Below the pieces are notes generated by a model. That model was not told where the DNA came from, did no database searches, and saw nothing but the letters and a program-made list of their open reading frames with translations. Source: Lepas anatifera (lineage: Eukaryota > Arthropoda > Thecostraca > Lepadidae). Taken from it: a stretch of 64,000 nt of DNA. The stretch covers positions 186,001 to 250,000 of the forward strand of contig JAOTON010002273.1 in the NCBI GenBank assembly GCA_034440635.1, read 5' to 3'. This document shows, piece after piece, positions 12,668 through 23,300 of the stretch; within the stretch, counting starts at the first letter, position 1; the number at the start of each line of letters is the position of its first letter. A program made the position numbers and the translations under genes.

Positions 12668-14549
12668 GCCACCCACACGCGGTGCGTAGGGCACATTTGT
12701 CTCGTGCTATGCCCTAAACGCCGTAGCCTCGACCTGAAGACGGTCTTTGAGGAAGCAAGGGAGTTGTCGTCAACAAAATATGCTTGTTTGTACCAGTTCT
12801 GTTGGTTTTTCACCCCTTGTCGCAGCATAGGGAATCACTGTAAAGCTTTATGCAAGAAGGGGACTTCAACAGATACGTTTGTTTAAAATACATTCTTGAT
12901 GTTTTATCTGAGAACTGACGCAAGCACTTGAGCGAAAATTTTCCAGGGCAGTGGGGTCAAAAGTAAAAATCGTGGGCACCTATTTTTGTGCAATCGTATA
13001 ATAAACTCACGCACAACAGCTACTCATGCCAAACGCGTAGGCGTCATCCTGCTAGTTACCCAGATGTTTCGTGAAGCATGTTAATACGTTTCATTAAACA
13101 GCATTCGCGATAATTCAAACGGTAACTGGTACAGGTCTGAACTGAAGCGTGCCTAGCACGGGGTATTTAGCCCCACCCTCCCCGTCCTAACTCGGGAATT
13201 ACGTAACCGATTTTCTCCATTAAATTGCAATCGATAAACCCATCCAAAACGACCCCACATTAGCGACGTTATAATACAAATAAGTAGATTTATGGAAATT
13301 GTTATATTTTCAGTCACCCTACACTGTTCAAATATTTGGACTTGATTCCACTTTTAATGGTTTGGTACAAGAGCCAACCGAAGTAATTTGTTTTGTGCCG
13401 TTATTTGTTTTTCATTAAGTTCTAACATAAATTACGGCATAAAAACAGCATGAATGCAGTTCTCTAATTTAGTACCTATGTATGTACAACCTGATTCCCA
13501 AAACCCCTCTCAATGTGGGAATCTGGGTGGTGCAGTCCGCCGGCGCGCGTATTCGGCTCGATCACGTGACCTTTGCAGTGAGAAAAGGATCGGGGGATCG
13601 GGCTCTCCCAGAGGAAGGATAAGGTGCTCTGCCCGTCCCCAACCTAGTCAGTTCCCTTTCCCTTCAACGCCATATAGCCTCTCAACTGGGGCGTCGGCAA
13701 ACCCCAAGAGTTCGTTTCAGCAGAGTGGAGTTGGCGACGCTGTCAAACCTCGGCAGCTAATGCGGTGCTTAACCTCACAAATTATTATCAGCACGATATA
13801 CAACCATTTCTCACATGTGTTTACTGTTGATGTCAGAAGCACACTATGAAAGGAGCTACCCCCCGGTGTTAAATATTGTGCACGTGGGGTATCCGTCTCG
13901 GCTCCAGTCATAAGAAGCCAAGTAAATTGCAACCACGCTAGTTATCCTGTCTCATCTAACGTTTTTGCAGATTGATTTCGTTTTCCCCTCATGTAGTTCC
14001 TTTGAACAGTTCCGCTGTGTCTGCAAAAACTGGGCTCTGGTGAAACTGAAACAGGTAAAGTCCAAGGCCTGGACTTGCTAATATGACCTTTTACAGAATA
14101 CTGCCGCTCGATGTCGCCTCGTATCGATAGAACAAAATGGTAGCTGCATGTATCCATAAAAAGCCGCCTGTGGAGGATGTTCACTTCATACGTCGATATC
14201 TATGTAGGTACATAGTTCAATGCCTGAAATAACTGTCCGAGGAGTTTAATAGCTGTCCAACACCGGGTGCCAGATCCTTCCCTGCCGGCCGACGGCCACT
14301 TTTCCTGTGCCGCGTGCAGCTTCCTGGAGCCAGCGAAGACTTTTGGCCACTGCGATGCCGCTGTGTCACGCTGTGTAGCAGAGCGTGGGTGACTATCCAG
14401 TCGAGAAGTGAATAAAATCTACAGTCTATTGGCTCGCCATAGGCCATTGTTATTTGACTACGAACCATCGCCTGAGTGCTCCTGAGCCTATGAGTGAGAT
14501 CTCTCTGCTCCTCTGTCGGCTGTAGTGACGACTCCTGGACTTTTTTCAT
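12668..14549. other. No gene recognised
   Basis: Apart from short open frames without recognisable motifs (for example 13,454-13,849 on the + strand), nothing can be assigned. Local GC rises at 13,530-13,740 and again after 14,220, leading into the GC-rich block described next. Confidence 0.4.
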
Positions 14550-14855
14550 CTCCACAGGTGCGCTCCACCCCTCCCCTCCCCTCCTCTCCCCAGTCCGCCC
14601 GCGCTGTTTTCAGCAGTTCGCCGGCTGGGCTCTCTGGGTTTGGTGAGGCGCAGTGGATGGGGGAGTGGCGAACGGGAGGAGTGCACGTGTGTGATTGTGG
14701 CCAATTTTTAGACAGTGCGTGAGCAGTATAGAGCGCAATTGCGCTGAAAAACGTGAGCGTGATACGTAAGCCCAAAGGAGGCGGCGACGAGCGGCCATGA
14801 GGTGGATTTTCAAGTGAAGGAGCACCTGCTCCGTCTGGAACTTTCCTTTCTCAGG
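14550..14855 (+). promoter_or_regulatory. Candidate GC-rich promoter and non-coding first exon
   Basis: A C-rich and G-rich stretch (14,560-14,680) is followed by sequence ending TTTCCTTTCTCAG at 14,855 and GTAATC, which would serve as a splice donor. The strand and position would suit a 5' untranslated exon of GALNT, whose start codon lies 5.4 kb downstream just after a good acceptor. A short ATG frame, MRWIFK then stop, begins at 14,798. This is inference only; a start site nearer 19-20 kb is equally possible. Confidence 0.25.
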
Positions 14856-16058
14856 TAATCCCAGAATTGACCGTTGGAATTGAGTTTCGAGCACGTGTGG
14901 AGGCAGGTAGATGTGCGGTAGGAAGGGTTCAGTGGAGGATACAAGTGGGGAAATAGCTCAAACTCCCCCCTAAATGTCACACTGCCTATACAAGCTTCAT
15001 GGCCGGAGGCTGTACCGAGGCTATGGTGGGGAGGCTCGAATTCAAGGCTCTCTCCCCCAAAATCAGGTCCTGGATCCATCGCTGGAAGGGTATTAGTGTT
15101 TTTTTCTATAAACATATACCGTACTCCCTGGAACGGAACAGGCTCGAGCACCTCCTTCTCCCGAATCGATTCCAGGACGGTGCCCGCAAAATATACGTAT
15201 GACGTAACACTAGGGAAGATGTGGTTTCGAATACAACATTGAGGGAGGAAAAGATGCCGGTTTCTGTGTGAAGAGACTTTCCTCTAAATCCGAGTCTGTC
15301 ACCCTCGATGTTGCTAATGACTAGATAAAGCTGTTGAGAACTCTCCATGTTCCTGAACGTGTTGGGTCCGCATGGCCTGCCGGGGTAGACAGGTGGCTGT
15401 CGAGAGCGACAGGTGGTAGCCGCCGGGTGTTAATGACCTCCAGCAACCGCCAACGCCGCTGGGGGGAGGTGCCTCACCGGACCACGTCCGGTAACGACAA
15501 CCCTGCGCACCCCCGCTGCCCCTGGCAATCAGGCCGCCAGTCACTAGCTCCGTAGAGAGACGGAACCAGGGCCGTGAGTAGACGAGGCTTCCACCTGTCG
15601 TCTCTTTAACGGGGTTTCCTTAATCTGGTCATTTTTCATGAATGTCAAAATTCTAGAGACCAACATTCTTCACGGTTATATGCTCCTGTCTAAGGCACCA
15701 ATCTAATTGCCGTACACAATGGAATGATGTCGGCGTAACAATTCCGATGACTTTCGCTTCCTCTGTGAATCACGGGATATCTATCCACCGTTCCCCAGGC
15801 TAGCTACTTTATGAACACTCGCGGTTCTGTCTATAGCTCCTCTCTCTCTCTCTCTCTCCCTCCACTCATCCCGTTTCCTGGAAATAAGCGTGGAAACTGT
15901 CGCCTTCCGTGGGTGTGTGGGTGTGTCCGAAGTACAGAAAGGTTTCGCTTTCACCAGGGACCGTGAACTGGCCACGCAGGCTGGTCTCAGTGGGCGGGTG
16001 AACGCCGAGGACCACTGGGGCTGGGTATGCTAAGTACAATGGTGCAGATCTGGATAAA
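14856..16058. other. No gene recognised; short CT tract
   Basis: No conserved coding sequence is seen. A (CT)n tract of about 18 bases lies at 15,840-15,858, and 15,907-15,926 is GTGGGTGTGTGGGTGTG-like. 15,330-15,560 is GC-rich with open frames on both strands but no recognisable motif. Confidence 0.4.
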
Positions 16059-16336
16059 ACCGGTGTCTCTACTAACCGTGGGTATAACAGGTGTCTCTAC
16101 TTACCGTGGGTATAACCGGTGTCTCTACTAACCGTGGGTATAACCGGTGTCTCTACTAACCGTGGGTATAACCGGTGTCTACTAACCGTGGGTATAACCG
16201 GTGTCTCTACTAACCGTGGGTATAACCGGTGTCTCTACTAACCGTGGGTATAACCGGTGTCTCTACTAACCGTGGGTATAACCGGTGTCTCTACTAACCA
16301 TTGATAGACCCAGTGTCGGTACTAACGGTGGATATC
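16059..16336. repeat. 28-bp minisatellite
   Basis: About eight to nine nearly identical 28-bp units (ACCGGTGTCTCTACTAACCG plus TGGGTATA) run head to tail. One unit lacks a TC. The array decays into diverged units after 16,300 (CAGTGTCGGTACTAACGG). It ends about 100 bp before the foldback element. Confidence 0.9.
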
Positions 16337-16437
16337 AGAATTTCTTCTAATCGTGGATAAAATTTGCCGAGCTGTTGTTGTATTTGATATGCCAAGAACA
16401 ACAGAAGCACTGGCTAGTGGTATTATTACTAGCATAC

Positions 16438-19109
16438 ATGATCATTAGGCCATGTCGTGATCACCACTTTTTCACAGGATCTTTGATTACCGGGTGTTTT
16501 CTAATGTATTGATGGCCGCTGATCACGATTTTCTGGTCGAAAATGTCGAATTCGAAAAATATTTGCCCGCGCAAGCCGTTTGAAATTCTTCCGGTTTGCC
16601 AAAATTTCGATGTTTTGATATCTCACGGACCATAAAATGCAACTAATGTATTGGAAGGGCTCCAGAACTTTAAAACCATTCAATCTGAACAATTTGAAAC
16701 ATTTTTTAACTCCTTGAAATATATATTTACCTGGAAAAGTACCTTGGAAAGACAGGGATGTTTAAGCTTAAAAAGATGATAATAGATGGCGCGCATGACG
16801 CAGCCGTCAGTCAGTGTCCCGCTACGTCGCTTATGACAAGAAGCTATTAGCCAAAGGAGCTGGATATAGGATTTGAGCCTATTATGAATTCGATGAATGA
16901 GCATTTACTTTCATAAGATGATCCAGATTTCTCTCGCTTGCAGTTTTAAATATAATTAGTAATGGTTGCTTTCAAAGCAGGTCCAATTAGGATGAGCCAG
17001 CCATATATAGATTAGGTATCTTAGCATGTAGTCACTGCGGAAAAATTTCAAGTATTAAAATATATGCAAGAGCCAGTCGATTATGTTCAGATTAGTCTTG
17101 CTATCACTAGCAAGGAGAATACCGTATTTCGGGAAAAATGAAGCTACACGACACCCAGCTTGCCGTCAATACATGCCGTTGTCGGTCGAATTATGATGCT
17201 GCGGTTTGAAGAGACTGAGGCCAGGGAAGCGGACGAATTTCATGTTTCAATAGCTTCAATATTCGAACCGACCGCTGATGAAGTTACCGAGACTTACAGA
17301 AGAGCATCTGTGCCAGCAAGAAACAGGTACAAAGTTCGCTGAGAAATAAGGAAGCTTTATAATTTGAAGGAAACGATCAGAAGGCGCCTACAAAACATGA
17401 AGATATTGTAAGCATGGACAAAGCATGACACCATTGTTTGACATATCAAACAGAGCTCTACCATCAAAAGTATCGGCAAACAGAACATTTCTGGAAGACC
17501 AGCGGTGAGCACAGAGGTTGTATATTGGTGGCTTGGATGCAGTCGTGACAGACCATTGGAGACGGCAGCAGCTGAGCCAAGCCACTGCTGCTATCGTTGT
17601 GGCTACCAGGAGTTCTCCGGATGTTGCGTTCTGACGGAGCCAAAGCTGCGTCAGAACGCAACAGCACCATTGACAGCGACCGCTGGTGGTATATGCAGCA
17701 GCGAGCTTCCTATTTGTAGCATCACACCAGCTGCTAACACGCCGCACGCGATCAGGCTCTGGCAGGTATAAATCAATCTCGGAAAGAAAACTTATTTCTA
17801 AATGTTACACGGAAGTCGTTTATAGACTTGTCCGGGTGATTGTCATATTATTGTGCTCGAATACGGACGAGCCGGCCTCCCGATCAGGCCTTATTGGCGG
17901 CAACAGCAGTGGGTTCCCGCAGCTGCTGCCCTCTCCAATGGTCTGTCACGACAGCATCCAAGCCCCCAATATACAACCTCTGTGCCTCTCGTTGGTCTTC
18001 CAGAAATGCTCTATTTGCCGATGCCTTTGATGGTAAAGCTCTGCTTTATATGTCAAACAATGTGGTCATGTTTTGTCCGTGCTTACGATACCTTCATGTT
18101 TTGTAGACGCCTTCTGATCGCTTCCTTCAGGTTACGGTGCTTCCTTATTTCACAGCGAACTTTGTACTTGTTTCTTGCTGGCACAGATGCTCTTCTGTAA
18201 GTCTCGGCAACTTCATCAGCGGTCGGTTCGAATTTTCAAGCTATTGAAACGCGAAATTCGTTCACTTTCCTGGCCTCCATCTCTTTAAGCCGCAGCATCA
18301 TAATGTGACCGACAACGTCAGCCCCAATCGAGAGCTGGTTAAGCGGCAGCATGCATGTGAATCATGTTAAGCGGCTTGACGGCGGCGCTAGGTGTGGTGT
18401 AACTTCATTTTTCCCGAAATGCGGTATTCTACTTGCTAGTGATAGCAAGACTAATCTAAATATAATCGACTGGCTCTTGCATACATTTTAATACTTGAAA
18501 TTGATCCGCAGTGACTACATGCTTAGATACCTAATCTATATAGGCTGGCTAGCTGATCTGAATTGGACCTGCTTTGAAAGCAACCATTACCAATAATATT
18601 TAAAATTGCAAGCGAGAGAAATCTAGATCATCTTGTGAAGGTAAATGTTCATTCATCGAATTCAAAATAGGCTCAAATCCTATATCCAGCTCCTTTGGCT
18701 AATAGCTTCGTGACATAAGCGACGTAGCGGGACAGTGGTTGACGGCTGCGTCATGCGCGCCATCTATTATCATCTTTTAAGCTCAAACATCCCCGTCTTT
18801 CTAAGGTACTTTTTCGGGTAAGTATATATTTCAAGGAGTCAAAAAGGTTTGAAATTGTTCAGTTTCAATGGTTTTAAAGTTCTGGGGCCTTTTGAATACA
18901 TCAGTTGCCTTGTATTATCCGTGAGATATGAAAACATCGAAATATTGGCAAACCGGAAGAATTTCAAACGGCTTGCGCGGGCAAATATTTTTCGAATTCG
19001 AAACTTTCGACCAGAAAATCGTGATCAGCGGCCATCAATACATTAGAAAACACCCGGTAATCAAAGATCCTGTGAAAAAGTGGTGATCACGACATGGCCT
19101 AATGATCAT
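16438..19109. mobile_element. 2.7-kb foldback element with about 1.15-kb inverted arms
   Basis: The left arm starts ATGATCATTAGGCCATGTCG at 16,438 and its reverse complement ends the right arm at 19,109. The match continues inward through several hundred bases of scattered differences to about 17,585 and 17,930, leaving a spacer of roughly 350 bp that contains further partial duplications of the inner-arm sequence. Short open frames in the left arm (such as 17,160-17,342) have no recognisable domain, and the right arm carries the same sequence reversed. Classical Foldback elements and large hairpin MITEs have this architecture. A clear target-site duplication was not identified. Confidence 0.8.
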
Positions 19110-19144
19110 CAAAGAAATTGTAGTGAACTCTCCCCTCCGTCAAC

Positions 19145-19221
19145 TGACGTGACTGACCCCTAGGTACCTTTTTGACACCTGACGTGACTTGCTCCGGGTA
19201 CCTCTCCGCCGTCTGACGTGA
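19145..19221 (+). promoter_or_regulatory. Triplicated TGACGTGA boxes upstream of GALNT
   Basis: TGACGTGA occurs at 19,145-19,152, 19,180-19,187 and 19,214-19,221. It lies within three roughly 35-bp direct repeats that also share GGTACCT. The sites are about 1.1 kb upstream of the GALNT start codon. TGACGTG(G/A) is the core bound by ATF/CREB-type bZIP factors and by the unfolded-protein-response factors XBP1/ATF6. Regulation of GALNT by them is inference. Confidence 0.45.
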
Positions 19222-19860
19222 CTTGCTCTTGGTACCTATTGGCTATTCAAAGCTCAGCTGTCGGTTGCAGCGTCATTGTCTGGGTCAGCTGTCGTTGCAC
19301 AAAGCACAGCAGTGACGCCTGCTCTCAATCCTCTCCTGTAGTTGAATAGCCAAAGCGCTGCACTATGTAGGTATTTGTGACATAGATCCAGGGCTTTAGC
19401 AGCGGCGCCTCTGTTCAGACCACTAGCACAGCATCTTGATAAAGTATTTATTTCGACGTCAAGTACTCATCAATACCTACACCTTTGAAAGACCCAGAAT
19501 ACTGAAAATTAACAAGGGCGTGACATAAAAGTGGGGCCTAGACCTATCCTGCAATGAAAGCAATGCCCACTTCTGTATGTCGATTGAGCAAGCTGAAATA
19601 CAATTGTCAATTTCTTTTATACGGTGCTGAAGCCCGAAAAAGTGTTGCATAGGGAATGGGTGTTTGTCCTTTTGTCAATTCTTGTAAGACACCATTTTTC
19701 CAAAAAGTCTTCGGAAAGCCTACTATAAGCAGGAAGGGTGCCGTGTCTTACTTGGGCTGAAGCTCATTTCCGTTACAACTTTAAAGCCAGTTTCGGGAAA
19801 TGGATAAGGTTTGTACAATGTTTGACCTTAGCCAACCCCCCTGTCCCCTGTCCCCTCCCA

Positions 19861-20257
19861 CACAGGCTGACCGCCCACCATACCCGTTACCATGAGGCTG
19901 TGTCTGACCTGTGACCTGAACCACCCCTCCTCTCACACAGTTTGACCCTCCGCCATATCCTTCACAATGGTCTGTGTCTAATCTGTGACCTGAACCACCC
20001 TCCTCCCAGACAGGCTGACCCTCTGCAATACCCTTCACCATGGTCTGTGTCTGATCTGTGACCTGAACCACCCCTCCTCTCACACAGTTTGACCCTCCGC
20101 CATACCCTTCACCATGGTCTGTGTCTGATCTGTGACCTGAACCACCCTCCTCCCAGACAGGCTGACCCTCCGCCATACCCTTCACCATGGTCTGTGTCTA
20201 ATCTGTGACCTGAACCACCCCTCTCACACAGTTTGACCCTCCGCCATACCCGTCACC
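19861..20257 (+). repeat. 73-bp tandem repeat carrying acceptor-like and start-codon-like copies
   Basis: Six units of 71-74 bp begin near 19,861, 19,934, 20,007, 20,081, 20,153 and 20,224. Each contains a pyrimidine run ending CAG (CTCTCACACAG or CTCCCAGACAG) followed by GACCCTCCGCCATACCC and CACCATG or a variant. The last copy supplies the GALNT initiator codon at 20,258. The first copy has the same ATGAGGCTG but reads into unrelated codons. Internal copies have ATGGTCTGTG. The 135-codon open frame on the opposite strand is produced by the repeat. Confidence 0.85.
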
Positions 20258-20394
20258 ATGAGGCTGTTTTGCTGCCGCGTCCGACGCAGTAGCGGCCTGC
20301 TGCTCACCGTTCTCATCATTGCGGCCGTAGTCTACGTCTTCTACGGCGGCGGGGAGCCGGCTGACCCCGACCCGGACGTGCTGCGTGTCATCAG
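20258..20394 (+). CDS. GALNT exon 1: start and signal anchor
   Basis: It encodes [12 protein letters not shown] and then a hydrophobic helix ([17 protein letters not shown]). It ends after two bases of a codon, ATC AG, with donor GTGAAC. This ATG is preferred because it gives the expected short cytoplasmic tail and signal anchor, and its context is CACCATG. It lies inside the last unit of the 73-bp repeat. Confidence 0.9.
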
Positions 20395-23300
20395 GTGAAC
20401 CACCGGTGTCAGCTAACGCAGTGTCGGGACGTTAGACTCGGTGGGAACTGCCCTCGTTCCCGCACTCGTCTTTTTCGCGTCATTGATATCGATGTTTACG
20501 TTGGGAGAGTCGGCTTGCGACTTAGCGCGCGCACAAGTAGCTAACACTGGGAAACTGGTGCGCAGGCTAGGCCGCTAACACTGTCTTGAGAGGACAGTCA
20601 GCCGGTGGCTCAGTCACCTTAGCGACTAATCATCACTGCAATTAATACATAATCATTGTTTACAGCCTAGTGGTTGGCTTTGCCCTTTTTCTTGGTATTA
20701 TCTATTTCTTGCCCGAATACTCGTATACATTTTTGGATATTGTGATGTATGGGAAGGTATTATTCAGCCCGAAATTTGGTAATCACTCGTCGAACACTCT
20801 ACTCCATGCACCTATTTCTTTGAGATATTCCTGATCGCTGACGCTTTAGTTTTCTTCTATTAACGGCTTCCTTCATCGACAGGCAGTCCAAGCACCAGAA
20901 GGAGTACATCAACAAGAAGGGAATCCACGTGGTGGTAGGACACTATCTTGGAGACCCTCCACCGGAAAACTTAACTCAGGGTACGTTACTCGTCAGATGG
21001 GCCGTAATGACGAAGCGAAATCACGTGGCCAGCAGAATCGACCAATCAAATTAACGTGACCACGTGATTGTATGGTCAGTCTACTAGGCCCACGGCATTG
21101 GAATTTATGACAATGCTTATCCAGGAATATCGGCATTCTTAGTTGCAAATTGACATTAATTAACATAGATGTGCTGTCTGTGAAAATATGCTGATTCATG
21201 CTAGCCCGAATTAGCCATTTTCTTCCGTTGATGTACTGATTCATTGTCGGCTTTGCTTACTGATTGCGCGCAGTGACTAGGAAGCAGCGTGGTTCAATAG
21301 ATGTGTTATTACCAGGACAATTACGGGTCATACCGAATGTTTAAAAAAGTGCAAAATAGCATTGTCAGGTTTCCTCGGAAAAAATACATTGTGTCAGCTA
21401 AGATTCATCAGTCAGCCGTGCTATTCATGATCCCAATAAAATTTAGCTAATGCTACAACATCGATGGCAAATCATGGGCGTAAGATCAACTTGAACAGTG
21501 TGGGGGGAGGGGGCAAGCTCAGAGGGGGTCCCCAGCCCAAGGGAACCTATAACTATGAACAGTATTAAAACCGATCATTTGGTGCCAATAAGGCACGCGT
21601 GCACACCGGCCTGCACAAGGTATATCCATGCACGACTTTACGTTTTTTCTCACTGTCTCCTTTCATTGAATAGCTCCGTAGCATTTTTTCCACGTCGTAA
21701 TGGGACACGGCGGGTCCCATCACGCCTGTCGATGTCTGAGGAACGGCTGCTGCTCAGCGTTTGGGGCGGGATGCGTGTCCGAATTCGTGCCCTGTGTTGG
21801 GAGCGGTCTGGTCTGTAGTTTGAATGGGTCCAGTCTTCGGGGCCCGTCTGGAGGGATACGGATAGCAGGTGCTTTGGCCTTCTTCACGAAGCGCTCTTCG
21901 TCCAGGGACGGGCCGTACTAGGGAACTGGAACCTTCCTAGTAAAGCTATCGGGACTGTTTAGGTTTCCTGTTTGAAATTGCAGTTTCTGATATTTTTACG
22001 TGCATTGCAGGGGCCGACCATAGAAAAGTGAGAGCCAGTGGCTCCCCTGACTACCGCCCCCCTGTTCCTAGGCCTATGCCACTCAGGGGCCTCCAAATCA
22101 TCTTAGAGGCCTCTAATGTCCAGACCAAGGCTCAGGAACCCAAATCAGTTAGCTTAGGGGGCGGACCAGCTTATTAAGGAATCCCACAAAAACATAGGGT
22201 CCCTAACTACGCGCAGGGCCAGGCCAGCTTAGGGGCCCGGCTCAGCTCAGGGGCCCCCAGATCAGTTTATATAGGGTCTCAGAACAGCTCAATGATCCAA
22301 GATCAGTGACTCTAGAGCGTTTCAGGGGTCCCAGACCATCTCAGGTGACCCCAGTTCAGTAGAGGGAGCCCCAAACTAGCTCAGTTTGCCAGATGGGCTT
22401 AGGAGCCCGGCTCAGCTGAAAGGCCCCCAGATCAGCGTATATGGGGTCTCAGAATAGCTCAGGAAGGCCAATTTAAACTCATGACCGCCTGCTCAGCTCA
22501 GGGCCCTATAGCTGTGGCGGGACCCCCAAGACTAGCTCAGGTCCTCCCCAGTTCAGCACAGGGTGCACCAGATTAGTCCAGGTGCCCAGATTAGCTTTGC
22601 AAGCCCAGCTTAGCTCAGGGGCTCCAGTTCGACTAATATAGGGTCTCAAACCAGCTCATGAAGGCCATTCAAGCTCACGGCCCCCAGCTTAGCCCAGACA
22701 CCCTAGAACGGTTCAGGGGCCCCAGACCAGCTCAGAGGCCCCATTTAAGTACAGGAGCACCCAAAAGAGCTCAAGGGCCCGACTAATTCCAGCTCAGCTT
22801 ATGGGGCCTCAGATTGGCTTATACGGGGTCTCAGAAGAGCTCAACGGGCCCATTCAATATCATGGTTCACAGCTCAACTCAGGGGATGCAGCCCCCTCCC
22901 CGACCAGCTTAGGGACTGCCCAATTCAGCACATAGGGCCTCAGATTGGCTTAGGGCCCAAATTGACTTGGGGGCCAGCTCAGCTCACGGCCCACCGCTCG
23001 GCTGATATAGGGTATCAGAACTGCTCAAGGGACTCGCTCAAGCCCTCGCCGCAAGCTCAATGACTCCGTTGTATATTACAGTTGCGTATTATATTTTCAT
23101 ATACGTTGCAAGGGCCACCACAGAAAAGTGTGTGTGTGGGGAGGGGGGGGCTAGTGGCACCCCTGCCCCTCGTTCCTACGCCTATTGGAAAATTTTTCCA
23201 AAATTCAAACGTTTGAACTCAACATTATCGTGCATCGTTGAAGCCCCCACGCCCGCGGGATTGGACTGAACGAGCCGAACCGCTCCCTGACTGGAATTCA

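Noticed and set aside
16059..16336. Regular direct repeats considered as a CRISPR array
   Set aside because: Units are contiguous with no unique spacers and the genome is eukaryotic; this is a minisatellite.
17160..17342. A 60-codon frame in the left foldback arm considered as transposase
   Set aside because: It is short and carries no catalytic or DNA-binding motif, so no coding capacity can be claimed.
19781..20188. A 135-codon - strand open frame with repeated peptides
   Set aside because: It is antisense to the 73-bp tandem array and has no independent support.
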